Positions 15,599 through 24,082 are shown, counted from the stretch's first letter. The stretch: DNA of 64,000 bases from Pseudomonas schmalbachii (GCF_017589465.1 NZ_JAELYA010000001.1:496001-560000); one strand, 5' to 3'. Notes: a model not told the origin generated them from the letters alone. Made by a program: numbers and translations.

Positions 15599-16633
15599 AT
15601 GAAAGCTGCAGTGATTCGTGCCTTTGGTGGCCCCGAACAGATTCGCGTCGAAGACATCCCGACCCCGACTCCCGGTCCCGGCCAGGTACTGGTCAAGGTC
15701 CTGGCGGCCGGTATCAACCGCCTCGACCACTATGTCCGCCTGGGGCAGATCAATCCCCACCTGGCGTTCCCGCACATCCTCGGTTCAGATGCCGTGGGCG
15801 AGGTCGCCGAACTGGGCGTCGGCGTCACCCGCTTCCAGGTGGGCGAACGCGTGATCGCCATGCCGGGCTACCCGATCGATCCTGCCGAGGCACACATCCG
15901 CCCGGTCACCACCGCTGCGAGCTATGCGATTCCCGGCACTCATATCCAGGGCACCTATGCCCAGTATGCGGTCGTGCCCGAGGCCTTCCTGCTGCGCGAC
16001 ACCACCGGTTTGCCGGTGGAGCAGATCGCCGCCATGCCGGTAGCATTGCTCATCGCGATCCGCTCTGTGCAGATCGTCGGCGAGGTGAAAGCCGGTGACC
16101 GGGTTCTGGTCCATGCGGGTGCCTCTAGCACCGGGATCATGAGCATCCAGGTCGCCCGCGCGCTCGGCGCCCATGTCGCCGTGACCGTGCAGAACGAGGC
16201 ATCGGCGCAACTGGCGCAGAGCCTGGGCGCCGAACGGGTGATCGACTCGGGCAAGGCGGACTTCGTCGCGGAGATCGGCAAATGGACGGCTGGCCGTGGC
16301 GTCGATGTGGCAATCGACAACCTGGGCGGCAATATCCTCGCCCGCACCATCGACGCAGTGAGGCCGCAGGGCATCGTCGTCGCCATGGGCTTCATGGCCG
16401 GCCCCGAGGTGACCTTCGATATCCGCAACTTCTTCTTCGCCCAGAAGCAGCTGCGTGGGACCCTGGTCGGCGATATCGAAGACTTCGCCGCATGGCTCGA
16501 CCCGATCCGCGAGAGCAAGATCAAGCCGGTGATCGACTGCGTGCTGCCGCTGTCCGAGGCCGCCCGGGCTCACGAGCGGATCGGCAGCAACCAGGCGCGC
16601 GGCAGCATCGTCCTGCTGCCGTGGGCAGAGTGA
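15599..16633 (+). CDS. Zinc-type alcohol dehydrogenase / NADPH:quinone oxidoreductase family protein
   Basis: A 344-residue medium-chain dehydrogenase of the quinone-reductase branch: MKAAVIRAFGGPEQIRVEDI at the start, GINRLDHYVRLGQ instead of the zinc-binding Cys cluster, and a Rossmann entry in VLVHAGASSTGIMSIQVARA. The lack of zinc ligands fits a QOR-type reductase of quinones or enones using NADPH. Start ATG 15599 follows GAGG. It is divergent from the HxlR regulator and followed after 16 bp by a RidA gene, probably in one operon. The substrate is unknown. Confidence 0.87.
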   Translation: MKAAVIRAFGGPEQIRVEDIPTPTPGPGQVLVKVLAAGINRLDHYVRLGQINPHLAFPHILGSDAVGEVAELGVGVTRFQVGERVIAMPGYPIDPAEAHIRPVTTAASYAIPGTHIQGTYAQYAVVPEAFLLRDTTGLPVEQIAAMPVALLIAIRSVQIVGEVKAGDRVLVHAGASSTGIMSIQVARALGAHVAVTVQNEASAQLAQSLGAERVIDSGKADFVAEIGKWTAGRGVDVAIDNLGGNILARTIDAVRPQGIVVAMGFMAGPEVTFDIRNFFFAQKQLRGTLVGDIEDFAAWLDPIRESKIKPVIDCVLPLSEAARAHERIGSNQARGSIVLLPWAE

Positions 16634-16649
16634 AGCGCAGGAGGTAGTC

Positions 16650-17126
16650 ATGAGCGATCTGGCCTTGCAACGCCTGCACGCACTCGGCTGGCAACTGCCC
16701 TCGCCTCCCGCTCCGCTGGGAGCCTACCGGGCGGTGGTGGAGGCGAGTTCGATGCTGCATATCTCCATGCAGGGGCCGATGCTCGAAGGACGGCCCCTCC
16801 TGACAGGGTTGCTCGGCCGGGAGGTCTCGATCGAAGAAGGTCGCGAGGCGGCCCGGGTCAGTGCGCTCAACGCGCTGGCCCAGGCCCACCACTACCTCGG
16901 CAGTTTCGAATGGGTCAGGCAGATCGTGCGCCTCGACGCCTACGTCGCCTGCGAGGAATCCTTCACCAGCCATCCGCAGGTGATAGACAGCGCCTCGGAG
17001 CTGTTGGCCGAGGTCTTTGCCGAGCGGGCCGGACATGTGCGAACGGTCTGCGGGGTGCGCAACCTGCCGGGAAACCTCCCGGTCGCCCTGGCCCTGAGCA
17101 TGGAGCTCGTGCAACCACTCGACTGA
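16650..17126 (+). CDS. RidA/YjgF/YER057c family protein
   Basis: A 158-residue protein with the RidA fold signature: LGAYRAVVEASSMLHISMQG at the start, VSALNALAQAHHYLGSFE in the middle and ESFTSHPQVIDSASELLAEV near the end. It has the slightly long form found in detoxification or catabolic operons. RidA proteins deaminate reactive imines/enamines or act as chorismate-mutase-like trimers; which applies here cannot be told, because the conserved Arg of imine deaminases is not clearly placed. AGGAGG precedes the ATG by five bases, and the gene follows the oxidoreductase by 16 bp. Confidence 0.82.
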   Translation: MSDLALQRLHALGWQLPSPPAPLGAYRAVVEASSMLHISMQGPMLEGRPLLTGLLGREVSIEEGREAARVSALNALAQAHHYLGSFEWVRQIVRLDAYVACEESFTSHPQVIDSASELLAEVFAERAGHVRTVCGVRNLPGNLPVALALSMELVQPLD

Positions 17127-17257
17127 TCGACGCAAGACGAGCGGGCAGCGAGTGCGAGGATGGCACTCATGGCAAGGCTTCTGGCAAGCAGGACAAAGCC
17201 TGGCCTTGGGCAGATATGCGGATAATCCAGGGCTGAGGTCCAGCCAGGGGTGCACAG

Positions 17258-18250
17258 ATGAACTCTTCCCAGTTGTTCACGGCAAGTTCCGCAGAGGTGG
17301 CCAAAGGGGCGCTCAATGAAGCCTTCTTCGACGACGTCGATGCCTGGGAAGCAGCGGTCGAGCGTAGCTGCGCACCACTGCGCATCAGCCTGGAAGCCAG
17401 CCGCCCGCTCAGTGCAAGACTGATCGAGCAGCAACTCGGCGTGCTCCATCTCAGCCGGGTGACTTCGGTGGAATGCCGCTGCGAGCACGACCGCCAGCAC
17501 ATCGTGCAGAGTCCTGACGACGCCTTCCTCTACAGCCTCCAGTTGCAGGGCGAAGGCCTGCTGGCCCAGGGTGAGCGCAGCGTGTCGCTCCGGCCCGGTG
17601 ATGGCGTGCTCTACGATTGCAGCCGCCCCTTCCAGTGGGCATTCAGCGGCCATCTGCAACAACTGGTCGTCCGCCTGCCGCGCGACCTGCTTCGCGGCAG
17701 GCTGAAGGACCCGGACAAATGCACGGCGTTGCGGGTATCGGGTGGGCAAGGCATCGGCCGCCTGCTGGCGACACAGCTCCACTCGCTGCTGTATGAGCGT
17801 GATGCGATCGATCCCGAAGCCGCACGCTATGTCTCCGGAAGCACGCTCGACCTGCTGTCGGGAGCGCTCAGCGAACTGAGTCGCCAGCTGCCCGGCCCGG
17901 CCAGCAACATCCAGACCTACCACCTCAATCGCGCCTACTCCTGCATTGCCGAGCGCATTCGCCAACCGGAACTGTCGCCCGAGTCCATTGCGAAAAGCCT
18001 GGGCATTTCGCTGCGCTACCTGCACCAGCTGTTTCATGGCACGGGTACCACGGTGGCGCGCCACATCCAGGACATGCGGCTGGACGGCTGCGCCCGCGAA
18101 CTGGCCGCCCTGCCCGCCCGCAGCCACTCCATCACAGATCTCGCCTTTGCCTGGGGCTTCGAGAGTTCTGCGCATTTCAGCCGGGTCTTCCGCAATCGCT
18201 TCCAGCTCAGCGCCCGTGAATACCGGGCGCAGCATGCCAGCGGCCGTTGA
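17258..18250 (+). CDS. AraC-family transcriptional regulator (NphR/FeaR-like)
   Basis: A 330-residue regulator with an N-terminal AraC-binding-like cupin region (FLYSLQLQGEGLLAQGERSV, then LRPGDGVLYD) and a C-terminal double helix-turn-helix (SPESIAKSLGISLRYLHQLF; ITDLAFAWGFESSAHFSRVF). This arrangement is that of FeaR/NphR-type activators of aromatic or amine catabolism. It precedes a nitroalkane-oxidase-like gene by 152 bp on the same strand and probably controls it. Start ATG 17258 has AGGGG about eight bases upstream. Confidence 0.87.
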   Translation: MNSSQLFTASSAEVAKGALNEAFFDDVDAWEAAVERSCAPLRISLEASRPLSARLIEQQLGVLHLSRVTSVECRCEHDRQHIVQSPDDAFLYSLQLQGEGLLAQGERSVSLRPGDGVLYDCSRPFQWAFSGHLQQLVVRLPRDLLRGRLKDPDKCTALRVSGGQGIGRLLATQLHSLLYERDAIDPEAARYVSGSTLDLLSGALSELSRQLPGPASNIQTYHLNRAYSCIAERIRQPELSPESIAKSLGISLRYLHQLFHGTGTTVARHIQDMRLDGCARELAALPARSHSITDLAFAWGFESSAHFSRVFRNRFQLSAREYRAQHASGR

Positions 18251-18402
18251 CGCGCAACCGGAGTGCGCTGGCAGTCAAGAAAACGCTGCATCCACAGCGA
18301 AGAACCCACCCGAGGCCTTCCATAGCATCCGAGTCGACAGCTGCGCCGTAACCGACTGTCACGCGCGCGGCTTTCATTCACTCGCTACTGGAGAGCCATC
18401 TC

Positions 18403-19653
18403 ATGGCCATCGATTTCACGCTGACACCCTCGCAGGTCGAGCTGCAGAAACGCGCCCGCCAGTTCGCCAGACGAACCCTCAGCCAGGTAACGGAAACCAT
18501 CCGCCAACTGCCGACCCCGGAAAGCCGCTTCCAGGCGACCCGCCCCTTCTATGAAGAGCTGATCCGCGAAGGCTTCCTGCAGCAGTTGATTCCCCAGCCG
18601 TTTGGCGGTGGCGGGAGCGGGATGGTCGACATGGCCGTCGTCGCAGAGGAGTTCTACGCGGAAGACGTCAATATTTCCCTCACGATGTTCGCCAACCTCC
18701 TGGGCCTGATGCCCCTGTTCCTGGCCGGAACGCCCGAACAGCAACGCCGCTTCATCGCCCCCTTCCTCGCATGCTCGGGTGCGCCCCTGGCCGCCCTCGC
18801 TTCCAGCGAACCCGGTGGAAGCGCCAACTATCGCTCAGCCGCTGCAGGTGGCGGGGTTCGGACCCAAGCCGTGCTGGATGGCAATGACTGGGTGATCGAC
18901 GGCTCCAAGCAGTGGGTATCCAGCGCCTCGGGCTGGGACGGCAAGGGTGCGGATCTGCTCAGCGTGGTGTGCCGGACCGATCCGGATGCCGCGCCCGAAC
19001 AGGGCGTCTCCGTCATCCTGGTGCCCGGCCCCGTGCAAGGTTTCGCGGTCAACCGCTTCCATGACTCGCTGGGGCACCGCGGCCACCTGACCTCCAACTT
19101 CAGCCTCCACGACGTGCGGGTTCCGCGGGAGAACGTGGTTGGCGAGGAAGGACGCGGCCTGGACCTGGTGGATGCCAGCTTTTCCGCCACCGCCGCGCTG
19201 GTTGGCGTCATGTCGCTGGGTGTCATGCGCGCCGCGTTCGACACCGCCCTCCACTTCGCCAGGACGGAACGCCGAGGCGGAGAGGTCACGATTATCCACC
19301 ACCAGGCGGTCGGCTACGCCCTCGCCGATGCCAAGGCCGCCATCGAGGCGGTGCGAAGCCTTAGCTACCGGGCCTGCTTCGCGCTGGACCAGCAGGCGCC
19401 GGAAGCGCTGGAGTTGTCGCTGCAGGCAAAGGTATTCGGCTCGGAAACCGCCGTGCGGGTTATCACCGAGCTGATGCGCGTCGTCGGCATCGACAGCTAC
19501 GACCATTTGTCTTCGCCGCTGCCCGGCATGCTGCAGGACGCCCTGGCATTCCCCCTCTTCGATGGCGGAAACATGGGTGTGCGCCGTCGCCAAATGCATG
19601 AACTGATGCAGCACGAAGGCTATGACTCGACCGCCACGGTATTTCACCGCTAG
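18403..19653 (+). CDS. Nitroalkane-oxidase-like acyl-CoA dehydrogenase superfamily flavoprotein
   Basis: A 416-residue FAD enzyme of acyl-CoA dehydrogenase fold. In place of the catalytic Glu region it carries LFDGGNMGVRRRQMHELM, with D387 at the position of the active-site Asp of fungal nitroalkane oxidase. Other stretches also resemble that enzyme: SRFQATRPFYEELIREG, LASSEPGGSANY, VISLGV-type core ALVGVMSLGVMRAAFDTAL. Predicted reaction: oxidation of a neutral nitroalkane to aldehyde plus nitrite, or a related proton abstraction. Ordinary acyl-CoA dehydrogenase activity is less likely without the Glu. Start ATG 18403 follows GGAGAG. An AraC regulator lies upstream and an outer-membrane channel gene downstream. 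Confidence 0.75.
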   Translation: MAIDFTLTPSQVELQKRARQFARRTLSQVTETIRQLPTPESRFQATRPFYEELIREGFLQQLIPQPFGGGGSGMVDMAVVAEEFYAEDVNISLTMFANLLGLMPLFLAGTPEQQRRFIAPFLACSGAPLAALASSEPGGSANYRSAAAGGGVRTQAVLDGNDWVIDGSKQWVSSASGWDGKGADLLSVVCRTDPDAAPEQGVSVILVPGPVQGFAVNRFHDSLGHRGHLTSNFSLHDVRVPRENVVGEEGRGLDLVDASFSATAALVGVMSLGVMRAAFDTALHFARTERRGGEVTIIHHQAVGYALADAKAAIEAVRSLSYRACFALDQQAPEALELSLQAKVFGSETAVRVITELMRVVGIDSYDHLSSPLPGMLQDALAFPLFDGGNMGVRRRQMHELMQHEGYDSTATVFHR

Positions 19654-19720
19654 TTCGGCGGCACGCGGGTTTGCCGGAACCGGCAGCGAATAGCCAGTGC
19701 ACAGACAAAGAGTCGCGACA

Positions 19721-20647
19721 ATGAATAACAAGAGCGCAAACAACCGAATCGAATCCCTTGCGAGATTCCGCCCTTCAGACGATTTCTTCCGGCGACTGAT
19801 CCCGGGCCTGTTCTGCCTGGGCAGCATGGCCGCCAATGCCGGAGTCATCGCCACCGACCCCGGGGACTACGTCGCCTTTCCGGCGGGCACCAACCTGGCC
19901 TTGCTGTATTACAACCACGCGGAACGCAACGACATCTATCTGGACGGCCACAAGCAGGATGCCTCCGGGTTCGGCCTGGACAGCGACATCGCCGCGCTGC
20001 GCGCGGTTCACTACGTCCAGTGGGGCCCGGTGCTAGCCGCGCCACAGGTCATCGTACCCTTCGGCAGCCTGAGGATGAGCGGCGCCCGGAATGACAGTGC
20101 CGAAGGCGTCGGCGATCCCATGTTCGGCAGCGCCTTCTGGCTACTGAACGACCCGGAGCATCAGCGCTACCTGTCCTTCGGAACCTGGATTGCCGCGCCG
20201 CTGGGCAACTACGACGAAGACGACGCAGCGATGAACATCGGCGAAAACCGCTGGAAAGGCATCGTGCACGCCTCCTATACCCAGTCCCTGGTCGGCAACC
20301 TCGCTGCGGAGATTACCGCCGAGTGGGACTTCTTCGGCGACAACAACGACTTCGCCGGGATGACGCGAAAGCAGTCGCGCATCTTCGAGACGCAAACCCA
20401 CCTTCGCTACAACTTCTCGCCGGGCAACTTCGCCGCCGTCAGTTACTACCACACCACGGGCGGCGAGAACGAACTGGACGGCGTCGACCTGGACGATGGG
20501 CTGAACAGCAAAAGAGTCATGTTCTCGGTGGCGCACATGCTCACGCCGAGCGTGCAGTTGCTTGGACAGGTGGGCCAGGACATCGAGGTACGCAACGGTC
20601 CGGAAGAGCAGTTTCGCGTCGGCTTTCGCCTGCTGAAGATCTTCTGA
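19721..20647 (+). CDS. MetA-pathway/SphA-type outer-membrane transporter (phenol_MetA_deg family)
   Basis: A 308-residue predicted outer-membrane barrel. A signal sequence (LIPGLFCLGSMAANAG) follows an unusually long polar N-terminus of about 30 residues. The mature protein has the family features: GTNLALLYYNHAERNDIYLD, EGVGDPMFGSAFWLLNDPE, FGTWIAAPLGNYDEDDAAMN, NIGENRWKGI. It ends in a strand with a terminal Phe (FRVGFRLLKIF). Members accompany degradation operons and are thought to bring in hydrophobic or aromatic substrates. It sits 67 bp after the nitroalkane-oxidase-like gene and is probably co-transcribed. Start chosen at ATG 19721; its Shine-Dalgarno is poor. Confidence 0.8.
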   Translation: MNNKSANNRIESLARFRPSDDFFRRLIPGLFCLGSMAANAGVIATDPGDYVAFPAGTNLALLYYNHAERNDIYLDGHKQDASGFGLDSDIAALRAVHYVQWGPVLAAPQVIVPFGSLRMSGARNDSAEGVGDPMFGSAFWLLNDPEHQRYLSFGTWIAAPLGNYDEDDAAMNIGENRWKGIVHASYTQSLVGNLAAEITAEWDFFGDNNDFAGMTRKQSRIFETQTHLRYNFSPGNFAAVSYYHTTGGENELDGVDLDDGLNSKRVMFSVAHMLTPSVQLLGQVGQDIEVRNGPEEQFRVGFRLLKIF

Positions 20648-20664
20648 CGCCGTTCAGCGGCTAG

Positions 20665-21399
20665 CTAGCCCTGGAGGTACATGTTCAGCCGCTTGGCCGC
20701 GTTGCGCAGATGGGTTTCCGCCGCCTCGGCCGCCGCTTTCGCATCGCCGGCCTCGATTGCATTGAAGACGGCCTTGTGCTCGTCCTGCACGTCCTGGATC
20801 AGCTCGGCGTAGTTCTGCGCGGTGTTCGTGCGCGCCTGGCGGATCAGCCGGCGGGCGTGCTGTTCCAGGTAGTCGTTGAGCGATACGAAGTGAGGATTGC
20901 GGGTGGCCTCGACGATGGCCTGGTGGAAGGCGAAATCCTCTTCCTCGCCCAGTTCGTCATTGAGTATCGCGTACTCCATGCCGACCAGCGCACGCTTGAT
21001 GCGCTTGAGGTCCTCCGGCGTACGGCGCAGAGCTGCATAGCGCGCGGCGGCCGATTCGAAGGTCACCAGCAGTTCGAGGATATGCGTCAGGCTTTCACTG
21101 TCGTCCAGCGATGCCGGCTGCAGGCGAAAGACCTGACGCGCTCCACGTTCGTTGACGAACACTCCCCTTCCCTGCTCCGCCCGGACCAGTCCCTCGGACT
21201 TGAGCTGCGACAGCGCCTCGCGCACGGCCGAGCGGCCGACCGAGAAACGCTCCTGCAGGGCGCTTTCGCTGGGCAGCTTGTCGCCCGGCTTGAGCTCCTC
21301 GCTCTCGATCTGCCGGTGCAGCCACTCGACGATCGCCTCCGTCACCAACTGGCGCGACTGTTCGGTTGCGGGTTTCGGCGTTTTCTGTGCAGCGGTCAT
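20665..21399 (-). CDS. GntR-family (FadR subfamily) transcriptional regulator
   Basis: A 244-residue regulator. The winged helix-turn-helix is at residues 20-90 (PGDKLPSESALQERFSVGRS, then AVREALSQLKSEGLVRAEQG). The C-terminal FCD ligand domain has the conserved Asp/His metal-site pattern in DFAFHQAIVEATRNPHF and later HKAVFNAIEAGD. FadR-type regulators usually repress and are released by a pathway intermediate. It is the second gene after an SDR on the minus strand (55-bp gap), divergent from the 22.4-29.9 kb catabolic operon. Two inverted TTGTCTGACAG sites in the shared promoter are its likely operators. Confidence 0.92.
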   Translation of the reverse strand: MTAAQKTPKPATEQSRQLVTEAIVEWLHRQIESEELKPGDKLPSESALQERFSVGRSAVREALSQLKSEGLVRAEQGRGVFVNERGARQVFRLQPASLDDSESLTHILELLVTFESAAARYAALRRTPEDLKRIKRALVGMEYAILNDELGEEEDFAFHQAIVEATRNPHFVSLNDYLEQHARRLIRQARTNTAQNYAELIQDVQDEHKAVFNAIEAGDAKAAAEAAETHLRNAAKRLNMYLQG

Positions 21400-21454
21400 C
21401 TGGGCAAGCCTTGGGAATGGGGTATCCGGTGAAGAAACATCGTGGCCGATATTC

Positions 21455-22198
21455 CTACACCATGTACAGGCCGCCGTTGACGTGCACAGTTTCGCCGGTC
21501 ACGAAACCGGCCAGCGGCGAGCAGAGGAACACGATGCAGCCGGCCACCTCTTCCGCCGTGCCGAAGCGACGCATCGGCGTGTTGTCCATCAGCAACTTGC
21601 CCTTGCTCTGCAGCAGATCGGTAGTCATCGGGGTTTCGATGATGCCGGGCGCAACCAGGTTGACCCGGGTCCTGGGCGCCAGCTCGAGGGCCAGGCTCTT
21701 GCTGAAGCTGCTCACCGCACCCTTCGACGCCGAGTAATGCGCATGCGAGGGGCTGCCGCGATGGCCGGCCACGGAGGACAGGTTGACGATGGAGCTGTCG
21801 TCGCTCAGGTACGGCATCACCGCGCGGCAGATGTAGAAGGTGCCATCGAGGTTTACACGCATGACCTTCTGCCAGTCGGCATCTTGCATGTCACGTACCC
21901 ATTCTCGCGGGTAGATGCCGGCGGCGTGGATCAGGTGATCGATACGGCCATGGCGCGTGGCCACCGCTTCGCTGGTACGGATGCAGGATTCTTCATCGCC
22001 GATATCCAGCACGTGGCAGCTGATGCCGCCGCCCACGCCATCGGCGACCAGCTCGGCCTGCAGCACTTCCAGCGCGGCCTCGTTGATGTCGGCCAGGGCC
22101 AGATTGGCGCCTGCGCGCCCCAGCATCCGCGCACAGGCACGGCCGATGCCGCTGGCAGCGCCAGTGATCAGGACGGTTTTGCCATCGAAAGCAATCAT
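21455..22198 (-). CDS. Short-chain dehydrogenase/reductase (SDR)
   Basis: A 247-residue classical SDR. TGAASGIG (residues 12-19) binds NAD(P), HAAG replaces the usual NNAG, and S142, Y155 and K159 (YSASK) form the catalytic set. D37 after the second strand (ALADIN) favours NAD+ over NADP+. It probably oxidises a secondary alcohol in the pathway of the neighbouring dehydrogenase complex. AGAGGG precedes the ATG at 22198. It is the first gene of the minus-strand unit with the GntR regulator. Confidence 0.9.
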   Translation of the reverse strand: MIAFDGKTVLITGAASGIGRACARMLGRAGANLALADINEAALEVLQAELVADGVGGGISCHVLDIGDEESCIRTSEAVATRHGRIDHLIHAAGIYPREWVRDMQDADWQKVMRVNLDGTFYICRAVMPYLSDDSSIVNLSSVAGHRGSPSHAHYSASKGAVSSFSKSLALELAPRTRVNLVAPGIIETPMTTDLLQSKGKLLMDNTPMRRFGTAEEVAGCIVFLCSPLAGFVTGETVHVNGGLYMV

Positions 22199-22242
22199 TG
22201 TTTTCCCTCTGGTGATGACGGTACGCAGTATTCGCTACGCCA

Positions 22243-22256
22243 ACTTGTCTGACAGG
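22243..22256. promoter_or_regulatory. GntR operator half-pair 1 (ACTTGTCTGACAGG)
   Basis: ACTTGTCTGACAGG lies 45 bp upstream of the SDR start and is repeated as its exact reverse complement at 22306-22319. The core TTGTCTGAC resembles operators of FadR-subfamily GntR proteins. Confidence 0.6.
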
Positions 22257-22265
22257 ATTTGAAAG

Positions 22266-22280
22266 GATGTTGACAACATC
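22266..22280. promoter_or_regulatory. Palindrome between the two GntR-like sites
   Basis: GATGTTGACAACATC is a perfect palindrome of 7-bp arms around one central base, located between the two inverted ACTTGTCTGACAGG copies. It could be a second operator or bind another regulator. Confidence 0.45.
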
Positions 22281-22305
22281 TGTTGCCGCCCATAATGTGC
22301 GACAA

Positions 22306-22319
22306 CCTGTCAGACAAGT
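22306..22319. promoter_or_regulatory. GntR operator half-pair 2 (CCTGTCAGACAAGT)
   Basis: This is the exact reverse complement of the site at 22243-22256, placed 67 bp before the AroE-like gene start. The symmetric arrangement would let one regulator control both divergent units. Confidence 0.6.
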
Positions 22320-22385
22320 AAACAATATCTGTCCTACATGCTGACGAAATACATCCGCCACGGCTCGACCGGAAACGAGGGAAGC

Positions 22386-23177
22386 ATGATCAACGGAAAA
22401 ACCCGCGTCGTCGGAATCGTCGCCGACCCCATCGAGCACGTGCGCACGCCGGAACACTTCAATGCGTACATGCGGGAGCTGGACTGCAATGTCGTCCTCG
22501 TGCCCTTCCATGTCCGTCCGGAAAACTTCGCGGCCTTCGTCGCTAGCCTGCCGGCCATGTGCAATCTCGCGGGTCTGGTAGTGACCATTCCCTACAAGGA
22601 ATCCGTGCTGCCGCTGTGCACCGAACTCACCGACGCGGCTCGGCAGATCGGTGCGGTCAACGTCCTGCGCATCGACCATGAGAGCGGAGCGCTGATCGGC
22701 ACCAACCTCGACGGCGAAGGCTTCGCCCGCGGTCTGCTCGGCCAGGGCCACAGCATTCGCGGCCAGCACATCTACATCGCCGGCGCCGGTGGCGCGGCCA
22801 AGGCCATCGCCCATGCGCTGGCCAACTACGGCGCGGCGTCCATCGGCATCTACAACCGTACCGAGAGCCGCGCGCGGCAACTGGTGCAGGAACTGCGCGC
22901 CCATCACCCGCAGCTGCAGGCCGAGATCGCCGGACCGGCACCGGAGCACTGCACGCTGGCGGTGAACGCCACTGCGCTGGGACTGAAACCTGGCGATGGC
23001 CTGCCCTTCGAGCTGGATCGGCTGCCAGTCGGCGCGCTGGTCGCCGAGGTAGTGATGAACCCGGACATGACCCCGCTGCTGTGCGCCGCCGCCGAACGTG
23101 GCCACCCCGTGCATCTGGGCCGGCACATGGTCGATGCGCAGATCGGAGCCATGGCGCGCTTCTTCGGCCTGGCCTGA
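22386..23177 (+). CDS. Shikimate-dehydrogenase-like oxidoreductase (AroE family, non-canonical substrate motif)
   Basis: A 263-residue AroE-family protein. GAGGAAKAIAHAL is the nucleotide-binding loop, and K71 (IPYKES) and D109 (TNLDGEGF) match the catalytic Lys and Asp. The shikimate-binding serines of the usual HSLSP motif are absent: the sequence is H18-V-R-T-P22. The enzyme is therefore probably not the housekeeping AroE but a dehydrogenase for a related cyclic polyol or keto acid. GAGGGAAGC precedes the ATG at 22386. It heads the operon of E1-E2-E3 genes and is divergent from the SDR/GntR unit. Confidence 0.8.
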   Translation: MINGKTRVVGIVADPIEHVRTPEHFNAYMRELDCNVVLVPFHVRPENFAAFVASLPAMCNLAGLVVTIPYKESVLPLCTELTDAARQIGAVNVLRIDHESGALIGTNLDGEGFARGLLGQGHSIRGQHIYIAGAGGAAKAIAHALANYGAASIGIYNRTESRARQLVQELRAHHPQLQAEIAGPAPEHCTLAVNATALGLKPGDGLPFELDRLPVGALVAEVVMNPDMTPLLCAAAERGHPVHLGRHMVDAQIGAMARFFGLA

Positions 23178-23228
23178 GCAGGAACGATGCGGCCTCGCCC
23201 TGCACGGCGCCGCGATACCCCGAGAACA

Positions 23229-24065
23229 ATGACAATTGAAGGGCTGGATAGCGGTATGACTCGACAAACCACCGAACAAGCGACGACGCAGCGATACGCG
23301 GAACTGGCCGGCAAGACCGTCTTCGTCACCGGCGCGGCCAGCGGCATCGGCCTCGCCATGGCCAGGGCGTTCGCCGCCAACGGCGCGAACCTGGCGCTGT
23401 TCGACATCAATGGTGCCGCCCTGGAGCAGGTTCGCGCCGAGCTGGGCGAAGCGCATCCCGGCATCCAGCTGGAAGCCATCGCCGGCTCGATCACCGATCC
23501 GCAGGTGGTGGACGACGCGGTGCAGCAAACCGTGGAGCGCTTCGGGCGGATCGACGTACTGCTGAACAATGCCGGTATCGCCATGAACCGCCCGACCCTC
23601 GAACTGAGCGCGGATGACTGGCGCCGGGCAATCGATATCAACCTCAACGGCGTCTTCTACTGCGCGCAGTCGGCCGGCCGCCGCATGGTCGCCCAGGGTG
23701 GCGGGGTGATCCTCAATACCGCCTCGATGTACGGCCTGAGCGCCGCCCCCGAACGCGCGGCCTACTGCGGCAGCAAGGCCGCCGTGGTGATGTTGACCAA
23801 GGTGCTGGCCATCGAATGGGCCAGGTCCAACGTGCGGGTCAACGCCATCGCTCCCGGCTATGTGCAGACCGCCCTGGTCGACCAGCTGGTGCGCGACGGA
23901 CGCATGGACCTCGATGCCCTGACCGCCCGCACCCCGGCCGGGCGCCTCGCCCAACCGGAAGAGATCGCCGGCGTCGCCCTGTTCCTCGCGGCCGACGCTG
24001 CCGCCTTCATCAATGGCCAGACCCTCGTCGCCGATGGCGGCTGGACGGCTTACGGCTACATCTGA
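23229..24065 (+). CDS. Short-chain dehydrogenase/reductase (SDR)
   Basis: A classical SDR of about 278 residues from this start. TGAASGIG is the cofactor loop, NNAG is kept, and S166, Y179 and K183 (YCGSK) are the catalytic residues. LFDIN after the second strand suggests NAD+. It may act consecutively with the AroE-like enzyme on a polyol-derived substrate. Starts at 23187, 23229 and 23256 are possible; 23229 is preferred for its GAGA-type site, but the ATG at 23256 also has GGA nearby. It lies 51 bp after the AroE-like gene. Confidence 0.87.
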   Translation: MTIEGLDSGMTRQTTEQATTQRYAELAGKTVFVTGAASGIGLAMARAFAANGANLALFDINGAALEQVRAELGEAHPGIQLEAIAGSITDPQVVDDAVQQTVERFGRIDVLLNNAGIAMNRPTLELSADDWRRAIDINLNGVFYCAQSAGRRMVAQGGGVILNTASMYGLSAAPERAAYCGSKAAVVMLTKVLAIEWARSNVRVNAIAPGYVQTALVDQLVRDGRMDLDALTARTPAGRLAQPEEIAGVALFLAADAAAFINGQTLVADGGWTAYGYI

Positions 24066-24082
24066 CCCGAGAGACGAACACC

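Noticed and set aside
21993-23954. Long minus-strand frame covering the GntR promoter and the AroE-like and SDR genes
   Set aside because: It crosses an obvious divergent promoter and lies opposite two genes with clear catalytic motifs.
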